From the NCBI RefSeq assembly GCF_001590925.1, contig NZ_BCTU01000003.1:1-64000 (forward strand): DNA of 64,000 bases. Direction: 5' to 3'. Positions 20,301 through 28,587 of this stretch are shown in pieces. How positions within the stretch are numbered: the stretch's first letter is position 1; each line of letters opens with the position of its first letter. The position numbers and the translations under genes were made by a program. A model generated the notes under the pieces. It was not told where the DNA came from and did not search any database. It saw only the letters and a list, made by a program, of their open reading frames with translations. This DNA is from Serratia plymuthica NBRC 102599. Lineage in GTDB: Bacteria > Pseudomonadota > Gammaproteobacteria > Enterobacterales > Enterobacteriaceae.

Positions 20301-20723
20301 TCCCCATTGCAACCTGAAGCCCTGCTGTTGATGGTCGATGACACCGCGCTACTCGAACATGCGGCCATCTGCAGACCCTTTATCCATCAGCTGCAACAAC
20401 GGGGTTGCAAGCTGATCGTCAACGGTTTTGGCCACAACCTCAATGCCTTCGACGAGTTGCAAGGCCAGAAGATTGACTATATCCGCATCGACGAACGCTT
20501 TATCACCAACGTGCATTGCAATCAGATGGACGAGCTGATGGTGTCTATGCTCAACAGTGCGGCTCACCGGGTACACGCCCAGACGCTGGCCGGCCCGGCG
20601 CACCAGCAGATCACGCTCAATACGCTGCAGGCCATCGGCGTCGATCTGGCCGACGGCGACACCGTGGCGCTGGAACTGCCGCTGTCGGAGCTGCTCAGCA
20701 GCGGTTATTTCGGCATCCGCTAA
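17385..20723 (+). CDS. yegE: Diguanylate cyclase YegE (MASE1-PAS-PAS-PAS-GGDEF, degenerate EAL)
   Basis: Inner-membrane c-di-GMP synthase. The 1112-residue architecture matches E. coli YegE (DgcE), which feeds the curli/cellulose switch: an eight-helix MASE1 sensor (about 1-290), then three PAS domains (about 300-420, 430-550 and 555-680). The GGDEF domain has an intact RLGGDEFGLILF near residue 763. A C-terminal EAL-fold region (about 870-1112) lacks the EAL signature and metal ligands, so hydrolysis is not expected. It lies alone between mgtE and a small DNA-binding protein gene. Confidence 0.93.
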   Translation: MDISAPTHVTTRKGTWLRQTLLATLAVFVLALLSLALSSKSSHFTSLWFPTAAIIVALYRQPTKLWGLPLLAFWLAIVAASIILFGYSWLPVKLALINLLEAVVSTLLLRRLLLAEDPLNGLASWGKFVVCAVIFTPLFSALLAAWWAPAPGQTFWHLFSTWFISEAIGVLSLTPIGLVYRRRMLETLNLFSLLLTLMVTLAFSYLALSHLPFPFTFVILPLLWAAIALLRLETFIICFCTTLMVTVMITFGLLQVHPPATPLSDIDIYLPILLILIPAHSMAMVMHAFREEKRHIVESETRFRNALEYSAIGMALVSPQGKWLQVNQALCKLLGYTPEALQRLTFQEITHPDDLDADMSQVRDLLDGHISSYTLEKRYIRSDGEHVWALLAVSLVRDPEGLPLYFISQVEDISELKHTAAENHRLVERITLANQVGGVGVWEWMMHDEVLTWDKRMYELYDLSPDQTPTLSLWRTLLLPEDRERTDLEIASLLEHPRPFILEFRLLTRQGKVRHIRGQGNVILDEQGRPLRMLGTNIDMTEVRNLTGALHEEKERLHITLDAIGEGVISTDDEMRITFMNPVAEQMCGWSMSLAIGMPIAGVVRLTNGKDGEEVENPIQCCLQENRLLSADYALVLHSRDGRHFDIQQSVSPLKTVDGEVMGAVMVLQDVTASRELMKKLSYSASHDALTGLPNRTNFEKRLKSTLAGASENQQHALVFLDLDRFKAVNDSAGHAAGDALLKDIAQLMLHHLRNSDCLARLGGDEFGLILFDCSREQAKSLTQQLINHISQYPFFWEGKIYHVGASAGITRIDAAGGKSGELLAQADIACYTAKHRGRGQAYLYEARQKMMQERQHQLLTRREVTNIIAEGLLVLNVTAVAPPKTPQAVCFYQLKLQIMALDERTLTRDEFIAAVQIYNLQPDLDRWIIGQILTQNAVDISRKGLSVALPLATDSLLDAQFQRDLLTTFDASPLQPEALLLMVDDTALLEHAAICRPFIHQLQQRGCKLIVNGFGHNLNAFDELQGQKIDYIRIDERFITNVHCNQMDELMVSMLNSAAHRVHAQTLAGPAHQQITLNTLQAIGVDLADGDTVALELPLSELLSSGYFGIR

Positions 20724-20800
20724 CCCTAGCCTTTCCCCTGTCTTTCAGACTGCGGCCTTATCATCGGCCGCACGCCCCCTGCCGATCTTTTTTTGCTTAG
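20724..20800 (+). other. Hairpin region after yegE
   Basis: GCGGCC (near 20752) and GGCCGC (near 20766) form a stem 30 bp after the yegE stop. A run of seven T lies about 13 bp beyond it, too far for a classical terminator. Confidence 0.3.
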
Positions 20801-20939
20801 CCAAGCTTGAGTTAATGGTATAACTAATGGGTAAAGATTAATCGTTTGAATAACATGACATCGCCGGACGGCGATCAAAAACGCCAGTCAGGCCGTTTAG
20901 AACACCGTCTTTGCGTACGATTGCCCAGGGATTATGGCT

Positions 20940-21290
20940 ATGAAAAATGAGTGGTTCGCCGCCAGGGAGCTTACAGGCATTGCAGGATTACCCACCTCAC
21001 CACAGGGAATCAATTTGAAAGCCCGGCGCGAAGGCTGGATCAGCCGCCGCCGAGAAGGCATACAGGGCAAGGCCGTGGAATACCATATCGACAGCCTGCC
21101 CATCGGCGCGCGCAGCTTGCTGATGCTGCAAGAGGAGCCGGCTGCCTACCAGGTGGAACGCCAGCCGCCGCTGGCCGTGTGGATTGAGTATTACTACCAC
21201 CTGACACAAAGCGAACGCGAAAAGCTGCTGAGCTTTCTGATGCGCGAAGGCATCAGCAGCCTGCTGGCGCTTATCGCCACAAAAGAGTAA
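20940..21290 (+). CDS. Small protein with Mu-transposase-type DNA-binding domain
   Basis: The 116-residue product begins with a winged-helix domain like the N-terminal DNA-binding domain of phage Mu transposase and repressor. LTGIAGLPTSPQGINLKARR, GW, RRREG, GKAVEYHIDSLP and ARSLL align with the MuA pattern (LPGLP..., GW, R.R.GVKGGKAIEYNANSLP). No transposase core follows; the C-terminal half is a short helical region. No phage genes are adjacent, so it is probably a domesticated regulator (inference). ATG 20940 has AGGG at a spacing of 9; ATG 20934 would leave only 3. It converges with alkA, the stops being 2 bp apart. Confidence 0.75.
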   Translation: MKNEWFAARELTGIAGLPTSPQGINLKARREGWISRRREGIQGKAVEYHIDSLPIGARSLLMLQEEPAAYQVERQPPLAVWIEYYYHLTQSEREKLLSFLMREGISSLLALIATKE

Positions 21291-21292
21291 CC

Positions 21293-22831
21293 CTACCCGG
21301 CAGCCTCTGTCAGCGGTGCCCAGCCGTCGTTATGCCACAAATGCAGCGTGGCGTAGGAACGCCACGGCCGCCAGCGTTCGGCATAGCGCTCAATCTGGCG
21401 CGGCGTCATGCCGGGGAAACGCTGTTTGATCAGATAATCCCCCGTTAAAAATACATCCGGCCATGACCAGGCTCGCATGGCGATGTAGCTCGCCGTCCAA
21501 CTGCCGATACCCGGCAGCGCGGTCAGCGCCTTGATCCCCTGCTCTATATCCAGCACGTTATCTAACTGCAATCGCCCTTCGGTGACCGCCTGTGCAATGG
21601 CGATCAGCGCCGCCGCGCGTTTGAGCTGCACCCCCAGCGGGCGCAAATCTTCGGGCTGCAATTGAGCCACCCGTTCAGCACTGGGAAACACATGGGTAAT
21701 GCCGTCGTAAGGCTGTTCCAGCGCGGTGCCCCAGCGTTCGGCCATACGCCCGGCAAAGGTGGCCGCCATCTTCACGCTGACCAGTTGCCCCAGCACCGCG
21801 CGGGTCGCCTGCTCGAAGCTGTTGACGCAGCCGGGCAGCCGCAGGCCCGGCGCATCGGCGGCTAATGTCCCTAACGCATTGGCGATAAGATCCGGGGCAG
21901 CGTCCAAATCGAATAGCTGGCGGATACGCCGCAGCACCTCGGTGGTCACCCGGCTCAGCGAAGGCGCAACTTCTACCCGCACCCGGTTACGCGCCTCTTC
22001 CGGCAGCACGCTGACCCAACCACGGTACTCCACCCCGCCCAGAGTGACGGCGATCGACCGCAAATACTGTTTATCCTGCACTTTTTCCACGCCACTCACC
22101 GCGCGCGTCTGTAAAAAGCCCAGCATGCGCGGCCAGTCATACGGCGGGCGATAAGCCAGATGAAACACCAACCCACTGGCGACGGTGCGCTCATTGCGGC
22201 TACCGTTGCTGCGCAGCGCGGAGGGGATCAGCCGGTAGCGCGCCTTGAACAATTCATTAAACCGCCGCAGGCTGCCGAAACCGGCGGCAAACGCCACCTC
22301 GCTCAACGGCAAATCGGTATCCGCCAGCAGCCGCTTGGCCTGCAACAGCCTATGTGACTGGGCGTAATCAATCGGCGATGCGCCAAACTGATCGGCAAAG
22401 ATGCGCCGCAGGTGGCGATCGGAAATCCCCAGCCGCGCCGCCAATTGCTCGCAGCTGTGTTCGGACAAATAGCCCTGCTCAATCAGTTGCACCGCCACCT
22501 GCGCATAACGATTGCCGAGATCGATCAGCGCCAATCCCGGCGCCAGCTCCGGCCGGCACTTCAGGCAGGGGCGAAACCCCGCCAGTTCCGCCGCCGCCGC
22601 ACTGGGATAAAAAGTGCAGTTTTCGATTTTCGGCGTGCGGGCGCTGCACACCGGTCGGCAATAGATACCGGTCGACGAAACGCCGACGAAAAAGCGGCCG
22701 TCAAATTTTCGATCGCGCGCACTCAGTGCGTCATACAGGGCCTGTTGCTGGTTTTTCATGGCAACGCTCGGGGTCAGTTTTTTGTTCATTATGCGACTCG
22801 GCTGGCGCGCTGACGTGCGGGATTCGGACAT
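21293..22831 (-). CDS. alkA: Ada-like/AraC/AlkA fusion: DNA-3-methyladenine glycosylase II
   Basis: Alkylation-repair protein of 512 residues. Residues about 40-105 carry an Ada-type zinc/methyl-acceptor motif with four cysteines (YCRPVC, PCLKC). An AraC HTH region (about 110-215; SDRHLRRIFADQFGASPIDY) follows, then AlkA_N and an HhH-GPD glycosylase. The glycosylase has LPGIGSWTASYIAMRAWSWP and the catalytic Asp in LTGDYLIKQRFPGMTP. E. coli AlkA is about 282 residues and lacks the first two modules. It lies divergent to yegD, as in E. coli. The start is uncertain: no candidate has a good SD, and ATG 22789 and 22759 are alternatives that keep all domains. Confidence 0.93.
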   Translation of the reverse strand: MSESRTSARQPSRIMNKKLTPSVAMKNQQQALYDALSARDRKFDGRFFVGVSSTGIYCRPVCSARTPKIENCTFYPSAAAAELAGFRPCLKCRPELAPGLALIDLGNRYAQVAVQLIEQGYLSEHSCEQLAARLGISDRHLRRIFADQFGASPIDYAQSHRLLQAKRLLADTDLPLSEVAFAAGFGSLRRFNELFKARYRLIPSALRSNGSRNERTVASGLVFHLAYRPPYDWPRMLGFLQTRAVSGVEKVQDKQYLRSIAVTLGGVEYRGWVSVLPEEARNRVRVEVAPSLSRVTTEVLRRIRQLFDLDAAPDLIANALGTLAADAPGLRLPGCVNSFEQATRAVLGQLVSVKMAATFAGRMAERWGTALEQPYDGITHVFPSAERVAQLQPEDLRPLGVQLKRAAALIAIAQAVTEGRLQLDNVLDIEQGIKALTALPGIGSWTASYIAMRAWSWPDVFLTGDYLIKQRFPGMTPRQIERYAERWRPWRSYATLHLWHNDGWAPLTEAAG

Positions 22832-22970
22832 TAAGACAGGAAGCCTAAGTTAAGCATAGCGCCGCCCGCCCCGCTAAATTTTTCGTCAGTTAAGCGCGCA
22901 TACGTTGCCCAGGGGCCGGGACTCGGGTAAAGTCGCCCCCCTTCATTGGCATGGGGAGTAGAGAAAAGAC

Positions 22971-24323
22971 ATGTTTATTGGATTTGACTACGGAACGGCC
23001 AACTGTTCCGTCGCAGTGATGCGAGATAACGGCCCCGAGCTGCTGACGCTGGAAAACAACGAACCTTACCTGCCGTCGATGCTGTGCGCACCGACGCGCG
23101 AAGCGGTGAGCGAATGCCTGCACCGCCATTGGCAGGTGCCGACCGGCAGCGAAGAGAACCAACAGTTGCTGCGCAGGGCCATCAACTACAACCGCGAAGA
23201 AGACATTCCGGTCGGCAACGACAGCGTACAGTTTGGCCTGCAGGCACTGGCGCAGTACGTTGAAGATCCGGAAGAAGTCTATTTTGTCCGCTCGCCGAAA
23301 TCCTTCCTCGGCGCCAACGGCCTGAAGCCGCAGCAGATCGCGCTGTTCGAAGACCTGGTGTGCGCCATGATGTTCCACATCAAGCGCCAGGCGGAAAACG
23401 TGCTGCAGAGCAGCATCAGCCAGGCAGTCATTGGCCGCCCGATCAACTTCCAGGGCATCGGCGGTGAAGACGCTAACCGGCAGGCGCAGGGCATTTTGCA
23501 GCGCGCCGCCGAACGCGCCGGGTTTAAGGATATTGAATTCCAGTTCGAGCCGGTAGCGGCAGGTCTGGACTTCGAAGCCACGCTGAACGAAGAGAAAACC
23601 GTGCTGGTGGTGGACATCGGCGGCGGCACCACCGACTGTTCGGTGTTGTTGATGGGGCCGCAATGGCGCGATCGCGCCGATCGCCAGCAGAGCCTGCTGG
23701 GGCACAGCGGTTGCCGCGTCGGCGGTAACGATCTGGACATCATGCTGGCGTTCAAACAGTTGATGCCGCTGTTCGGCATGGGCGGCGAAACCGAAAAGGG
23801 CATCGCCCTGCCTGCGCTGCCTTACTGGAACGCGGTAGCCACCAACGACGTGCCGGCGCAGATCGATTTCTACAGCGCCACCAACGGCCGTATGCTGCGG
23901 GATCTGATCCGCGATGCCGCCGATCCGGAAAAGGTCAAGCGCCTGCTGAAAGTACACCAACAACGGTTAAGCTACCGTTTGGTGCGCGCGGCGGAGGAGA
24001 GTAAAATCGCCCTGTCCGCACAGCAAACCACCCACGCACCGCTGGCGTTCGTCCAAGCGGAACTGGCGGAAACCATCAGCCAGGATCAGTTGGCCGACGC
24101 TATCTCTCAGCCGCTGTTGCGCATTCAAGAACAGGTCAGTGCCGCGCTGGCCAGCAGCCAGACCGCGCCGGAGGTGATTTATCTCACCGGCGGCAGCGCA
24201 CGCTCACCGCTGCTGCGCGCCGCGCTGCAACAACAGCTGCCTGGCATTCCTATTGTCGGCGGCAACGATTTCGGCTCGGTCACCGCCGGGCTGGCGCGCT
24301 GGGCGCAAACGCTGTTCCGTTAA
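22971..24323 (+). CDS. yegD: Hsp70-like protein YegD
   Basis: Actin-fold ATPase related to DnaK. The 450-residue product has the phosphate-1 motif at the start (GFDYGTANCSVAV) and phosphate-2 DIGGGTTDCSVL near residue 214. An adenosine motif YLTGGSARSPLL lies close to the end. It has no Hsp70 substrate-binding domain. The start has GGGGAG 12 bases upstream. It is divergent from alkA, as in E. coli. The cellular role is not established. Confidence 0.95.
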   Translation: MFIGFDYGTANCSVAVMRDNGPELLTLENNEPYLPSMLCAPTREAVSECLHRHWQVPTGSEENQQLLRRAINYNREEDIPVGNDSVQFGLQALAQYVEDPEEVYFVRSPKSFLGANGLKPQQIALFEDLVCAMMFHIKRQAENVLQSSISQAVIGRPINFQGIGGEDANRQAQGILQRAAERAGFKDIEFQFEPVAAGLDFEATLNEEKTVLVVDIGGGTTDCSVLLMGPQWRDRADRQQSLLGHSGCRVGGNDLDIMLAFKQLMPLFGMGGETEKGIALPALPYWNAVATNDVPAQIDFYSATNGRMLRDLIRDAADPEKVKRLLKVHQQRLSYRLVRAAEESKIALSAQQTTHAPLAFVQAELAETISQDQLADAISQPLLRIQEQVSAALASSQTAPEVIYLTGGSARSPLLRAALQQQLPGIPIVGGNDFGSVTAGLARWAQTLFR

Positions 24324-24370
24324 TTGCCCGTGGGCGCGGCCTGCCGCGCCCCGGTCATTGGAGGCCAGTG

Positions 24371-24934
24371 ATGTCTGAAATACTCTCCCCTGAAAGCGCT
24401 CGGCTGCGGTTGCGCGCCTGGCGCGACGAAGACCTGCCGGCCTTTGCCGCCCTCAACGCCGATCCGCAAGTCATGCGTTATTTCCCTTCAGTGATGACAG
24501 CCGATCAAAGCGACGCGCAGGCCGACAACATCCGCCGGTTCATGCGCCTGCACGGCTGGGGCTTTTGGGCACTGGAAGTGAAAGGCGGCGCGCCTTTTAT
24601 CGGCTTTGTCGGGCTGGCGAGGCGGGCGGACGATCTGCCCTGCTCCCCCTGCGTGGAAATCGGCTGGCGGTTGGCGGCCCCCCATTGGGGCAACGGCTAC
24701 GCCAGCGAAGCGGCCAGGGCGGTACTGGCTACCGCCTTTAATTCGCTGCAACTGGATGAAGTGGTGTCCTTTACCGCTACCGTCAACCAACCTTCGCGTC
24801 GGGTAATGGCGCGTATTGGCATGGCGTTCAACGGCGAAAGCTTCCTGCACCCGCGCTTGCCGCAGGGCCATCCGCTGCAAAACCATGTAGTGTATCGGCT
24901 GGGACAGCAACAATGGCGGGCACAGCAATGCTGA
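24371..24934 (+). CDS. GNAT N-acetyltransferase (RimJ/RimL type)
   Basis: The 187-residue protein opens with the RimJ/L pattern SARLRLRAWRDEDLPAF. Acetyl-CoA-binding segments are in GWRLAAPHWGNGYASEAARA, and ATVNQPSRRVMARIGM is typical of the family. The substrate is unknown. ATG 24371 follows a strong SD (GGAGG). The last 7 bp overlap the start of the next gene, so the two are probably co-transcribed. Confidence 0.85.
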   Translation: MSEILSPESARLRLRAWRDEDLPAFAALNADPQVMRYFPSVMTADQSDAQADNIRRFMRLHGWGFWALEVKGGAPFIGFVGLARRADDLPCSPCVEIGWRLAAPHWGNGYASEAARAVLATAFNSLQLDEVVSFTATVNQPSRRVMARIGMAFNGESFLHPRLPQGHPLQNHVVYRLGQQQWRAQQC

Positions 24935-25437
24935 TTGTTTTTTCCGGGCTGCCGGGCAGCGGTAAAACCACACTGGCGCGAGCGCTGGCGGCCAGGCTAC
25001 CGGCTATTCATCTGCGCATAGACACTCTTGAACAGGCGATCCGCAACAGCGGCATGCTAGCGGGCGACATTGGGCCGGCCGGTTACTTTGCCGCTTATGG
25101 CGTGGCCGAAGACAACCTGCGTTTGGGCCACCGGGTGATTGCCGACTCGGTCAACCCGCTGCCAGTGACGCGGGCCGCTTGGCATGGCGTGGCGCAACGC
25201 GCCGGCACCGCTTGCTTTGATATTGAAGTCTACTGTTCCGACAGAGCCGAACACCGCCGCCGGGTGGAAACCCGCGGCGGGGATATCGCCGGGCTGAAAC
25301 TCCCCGGTTGGCAGAGCGTTATCGATCATGACTATACGCCCTGGGCCACGCCTGTGGCCCGCATCGATACCGCCGGCCTGCCGGTGGAAAGCTGCCTCGC
25401 CCGGCTGCTGGCGTTGTTAAGCGCCACGCCGCGCTAA
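24928..25437 (+). CDS. P-loop kinase (AAA family ATP-binding protein)
   Basis: Small 169-residue P-loop protein. Walker A GLPGSGKTTLAR starts at about residue 6, followed by a DTLEQAIR segment and the nucleotide-kinase pattern RAEHRRRVETRGGD. It resembles small-molecule phosphotransferases of the AAA_33/zeta-like group. ATG 24928 overlaps the stop of the acetyltransferase (ATGCTGA); an in-frame ATG at 24913 is also possible. Pairing an acetyltransferase with a kinase recalls antibiotic-modifying enzymes, but nothing seen fixes a substrate. Confidence 0.8.
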   Translation: MLIVFSGLPGSGKTTLARALAARLPAIHLRIDTLEQAIRNSGMLAGDIGPAGYFAAYGVAEDNLRLGHRVIADSVNPLPVTRAAWHGVAQRAGTACFDIEVYCSDRAEHRRRVETRGGDIAGLKLPGWQSVIDHDYTPWATPVARIDTAGLPVESCLARLLALLSATPR

Positions 25438-26051
25438 TACAGCGTATCCCGCAGCCGCTGCGGCAGTGCGCTGTCGTACTCGTCGCCGTCAAACTGCGTT
25501 TTACTCACCTCGGCCAGAATCTTGCCGGTGCTGGGCAGTGCCGAACGCTCAAGGTGGCTGGCTTCGTCCCACAGCCCTGAGCGCAATATCGCCCGGCTGC
25601 ACTGGAAAAACACCGCCTCTACATGAATGCGCAGCACCGAACGCGGCAGCATATTGCGGTGGGCGAAGCGCTGCAGCACCTCTTGCGCCACAACAATCTC
25701 CGCACGGCCGTTAATCCGCAGCGTTTCGCCGATACCGGGGATCAGCAACAGCAGCGCCACCCGGTTGTCGTGCAGGATATTGCGCAGGCTGTCGATGCGG
25801 TTGTTGCCGCGCCGGTCCGGCAGCAGCAGGGTTTTCTCGTCTTCGATATGAATAAAACCGGGCGGATCGCCGCGTGGGGAGACGTCCATCCCGTCCGGGC
25901 CAACGGTGGACAGCGCGGCAAAGGGCGCAGCTTCGATAAAGGGGCGGTAGACCGGATGAATGTAACTGACTTCTTTAAATATCGACGGCGCGGCGGGCTT
26001 GCCGTACAGCTGCTCCAACGCGGCAAGATCGTTGATAATATCGCTTTGCAT
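25434..26051 (-). CDS. Pyridoxamine 5'-phosphate oxidase-family flavoprotein
   Basis: A 205-residue FMN-binding split-barrel protein. The central segments PFAALSTVGPDGMDVSPRGD, LLPDRRGNNRIDSLRNIL and LRINGRAEIV are those of the MSMEG_1061-type subfamily. It is distinct from the biosynthetic PdxH, and its reaction is unknown. The start has GGAG with spacing 5. Its 3' end overlaps the convergent kinase gene by 4 bp. Confidence 0.85.
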   Translation of the reverse strand: MQSDIINDLAALEQLYGKPAAPSIFKEVSYIHPVYRPFIEAAPFAALSTVGPDGMDVSPRGDPPGFIHIEDEKTLLLPDRRGNNRIDSLRNILHDNRVALLLLIPGIGETLRINGRAEIVVAQEVLQRFAHRNMLPRSVLRIHVEAVFFQCSRAILRSGLWDEASHLERSALPSTGKILAEVSKTQFDGDEYDSALPQRLRDTLY

Positions 26052-26119
26052 TGCTGCTCCCTGAATGGATCACATTGACCCATTCAGGATAGAGCAAAAT
26101 TACTGTCCGGCAATCCGTA

Positions 26120-27073
26120 TTACCCGGCGCTGGCTTCGTTTAGCACCTTAATATCATCGGCGTCCAGTTGCAGCCGGGTAGCGGCGATCAGCTCATCCAA
26201 CTGCTTTAACGACGTGGCGCTGACGATCGGCGCAGTGATGCCCGGCCGGGCGATCAGCCAGGCCAGCGAGACTTGCGTCGGCGAAGTGCGGTGTTTTTCC
26301 GCCACCCGATCCAACGCGGCCAATATGCGGAAACCGCGCGGGTTGAGATAGCGCTCAATGATTGTGTCACCGCGCTGGCTCTTGCCCTCATCCTGCGCGC
26401 TGCGGTATTTGCCGGTCAGGAAGCCGCTGGCCAGCGAGAAGAAGTTGATCACCCCCAGGCCATGGCGTTGCGTCACCGCCGCCAGCTCTTTTTCGAACCC
26501 TTCGCGCGCGTACAGGTTGTATTCCGGTTGCAGGGTTTCGTAACGCGCCAGCCCTTCCTGCTCGCTCACTTTCAGCGCCTCTTCCAGGCGATCGGCCTGA
26601 TAATTGGAAGCGCCTATCGCCCGCACCTTACCGGCCTTGATCAGCGCATCGAACGCGGCCAGGGTTTCCGCCAGCGGCGTGTCCCGGTCATCGTCGTGCG
26701 ATTGATAGAGATCGATATAGTCGGTCTGCAGGCGGCGCAACGAGTCTTCCACCGCCTGTTGGATGTAGCGCGGCGACAGCCCCTGTTTGCCTTCGCCCAT
26801 CGGCTTGCCCACCTTGGTGGCGATAATCACCCGATCGCGTTTACCGCTTTTTTTCAGCCACTCGCCAATCGTGGCTTCGGACTCTCCCCCCTGATTACCC
26901 GGCGCCCAGCTCGAATAGACGTCGGCGGTATCGATGAAATTGAGCTGGTTTTCCACCAGCGCGTCCAGCAGGCTGAATGACGTCTCGCGATCCGCCGTCC
27001 AGCCAAACACATTGCCGCCGAAGGTCAATGCCGGCACCTGAATGCCCGAACGGCCCAATTCTCTTTTGCTCAT
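26120..27073 (-). CDS. Aldo/keto reductase
   Basis: NAD(P)H-dependent reductase with a TIM-barrel fold, 317 residues. The catalytic set is visible: D in DTADVYSSW (with Y four residues on), K in IIATKVG, and H in YQSHDDD. The C-terminal cofactor-loop region is PIVSATSLKQLDEL. ATG 27073 is chosen because GGAG lies 6 bases upstream; ATG 27085 has none. It is divergent from mdtA. The substrate cannot be read from the sequence. Confidence 0.9.
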   Translation of the reverse strand: MSKRELGRSGIQVPALTFGGNVFGWTADRETSFSLLDALVENQLNFIDTADVYSSWAPGNQGGESEATIGEWLKKSGKRDRVIIATKVGKPMGEGKQGLSPRYIQQAVEDSLRRLQTDYIDLYQSHDDDRDTPLAETLAAFDALIKAGKVRAIGASNYQADRLEEALKVSEQEGLARYETLQPEYNLYAREGFEKELAAVTQRHGLGVINFFSLASGFLTGKYRSAQDEGKSQRGDTIIERYLNPRGFRILAALDRVAEKHRTSPTQVSLAWLIARPGITAPIVSATSLKQLDELIAATRLQLDADDIKVLNEASAG

Positions 27074-27190
27074 TGCATGCTCCATGGGATAAATAATTTG
27101 CAGGTTAATTATTAGCGCGGAATCAAGAAATCGTTAAAACGCATTGGCTATAAGTCGAAGCCGGTCGCTTATAAACATAGCAGGATAAAA

Positions 27191-27243
27191 TTGACACTCT
27201 ATTCAGATAATGCTGACGCTTCCTCCATATTTCCTTCATTTTT
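27191..27243 (+). promoter_or_regulatory. mdtA upstream region with possible BaeR box
   Basis: CTCCATATTTCC (27223-27234) within a T/C-rich stretch partly matches the E. coli BaeR box (TTTTTCTCCATDATTGGC). A TTGACA lies at 27191, but no -10 occurs at normal spacing. The presence of baeSR in the operon makes BaeR control likely; the exact site is uncertain. Confidence 0.35.
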
Positions 27244-27342
27244 ATGCCGTCTTTACTGGCTAAACTAGTATTCTGTAAGGAGTGTAACTTTTGTGGCAAT
27301 GAGTGCCCGCACCCCTGCCTTTTGGAGAGAATTTTCGCCACC

Positions 27343-28587
27343 ATGAATGCAAAAACCCAACGTCGTTCACTGCTGCCGCGCCTGCTGGTTGTGGTGATAG
27401 TGGTCATTGCCGCCGTTCTGATTTGGCGTCACTTCAATACTGCGGTTCCCGCATCAGATACGGCCTCTGCCGCACCTCACGCCGGTGGCGGCAAAGCCGC
27501 AGCGGGTGGCCGACGCGGCGCGCCGATGTCGCCGGTACAGGCGGCAACCGCCACCGAACAGACGGTACCGCGCTATCTCTCCGGGTTGGGCACCGCCACC
27601 GCCGCCAATACCGTTACCGTCACCAGCCGGGTCGACGGCCAACTGATGGCCGTCCACTTTACCGAGGGCCAACAGGTCAAAGCCGGCGATTTGCTGGTCG
27701 AAATCGACCCGCGTCCGTTTGAAGTGCAACTGACGCAGGCTTTGGGGCAATTGGCAAAAGATCAGGCGACACTCGCCAATGCGCGCAGGGATCTGGCGCG
27801 CTACCAGCAACTGGCGAAAACCAACCTGGTTTCGCGTCAGGATCTGGATACCCAGCTCTCGCTGGTACAACAAACCGAAGGCGCGATCAAAGCCGATCAG
27901 GGCTCGGTCGACAGCGCCAAACTGCAAATCACCTACAGCCGCATCACCGCGCCGATTGACGGCCGCGTCGGCCTGAAACTGGTCGACGTCGGCAACTACA
28001 TCACCAGCGGCAGCACCACCGGTATCGTGGTGATCACCCAGACCCACCCTATCGACGTGGTATTCACCCTGCCGGAAGGCAATATCGGCGATTTGCTCAA
28101 GGCGCAAAAAGCCGGTCCGGTCAGCGTCGAAGCCTGGGACCGCACCAACCAGACTCAACTGGCGACCGGTTCGCTGCTGAGTCTGGACAACCAGATTGAC
28201 ACCACGACCGGCACCATCAAGCTGAAGGCGCGTTTCACCAATGAAGACGATGCGCTGTTCCCGAACCAGTTCGTCAACGCCCGGTTGAAGGTGGCTACCC
28301 TGCATAACGCGATTGTCATCCCGACCGCCGCGCTGCAGATGGGCAACGAAGGCAACTTCGTCTGGACCCTGAGCGAAGACAACAAGGTCAGCAAGCACCG
28401 CGTGACCACCGGCGTGCAGGACAGCCGACAAGTGGTCATCAGCGCCGGCCTGAACGCCGGTGACCGGGTAGTGACCGACGGCATCGATCGCCTGACCGAA
28501 GGCATGCAGGTTGAAGTGGTGACACCGCAGGCCACCCCGGCGGCAGCCACGCCGGGCAGCAAGCCGCTCGCACAGAGGAAATCCTGA
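27343..28587 (+). CDS. mdtA: Multidrug efflux membrane-fusion protein MdtA
   Basis: Periplasmic adaptor linking the MdtBC pump to an outer-membrane channel (TolC in E. coli). The 414-residue product has an N-terminal anchor (residues about 10-30) and a Gly/Ala-rich linker. Barrel-sandwich halves follow ([40 protein letters not shown]) around a coiled-coil hairpin ([20 protein letters not shown]). The ATG at 27343 matches the E. coli N-terminus; its SD (GGAGAG) is rather distant. The stop shares one base with the mdtB start (TGATG). Confidence 0.96.
   Translation: MNAKTQRRSLLPRLLVVVIVVIAAVLIWRHFNTAVPASDTASAAPHAGGGKAAAGGRRGAPMSPVQAATATEQTVPRYLSGLGTATAANTVTVTSRVDGQLMAVHFTEGQQVKAGDLLVEIDPRPFEVQLTQALGQLAKDQATLANARRDLARYQQLAKTNLVSRQDLDTQLSLVQQTEGAIKADQGSVDSAKLQITYSRITAPIDGRVGLKLVDVGNYITSGSTTGIVVITQTHPIDVVFTLPEGNIGDLLKAQKAGPVSVEAWDRTNQTQLATGSLLSLDNQIDTTTGTIKLKARFTNEDDALFPNQFVNARLKVATLHNAIVIPTAALQMGNEGNFVWTLSEDNKVSKHRVTTGVQDSRQVVISAGLNAGDRVVTDGIDRLTEGMQVEVVTPQATPAAATPGSKPLAQRKS

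Noticed and set aside
24331-24351. Hairpin after yegD as a terminator
   Set aside because: GGGCGCGG/CCGCGCCC pairs well but has no T-run, and the next gene's ribosome site follows at once; it could as well be an intercistronic stem.
24371-25437. GNAT-kinase pair as an antibiotic-resistance or toxin-antitoxin module
   Set aside because: Neither protein shows aminoglycoside-modifying or toxin signatures; the overlap alone is not enough.
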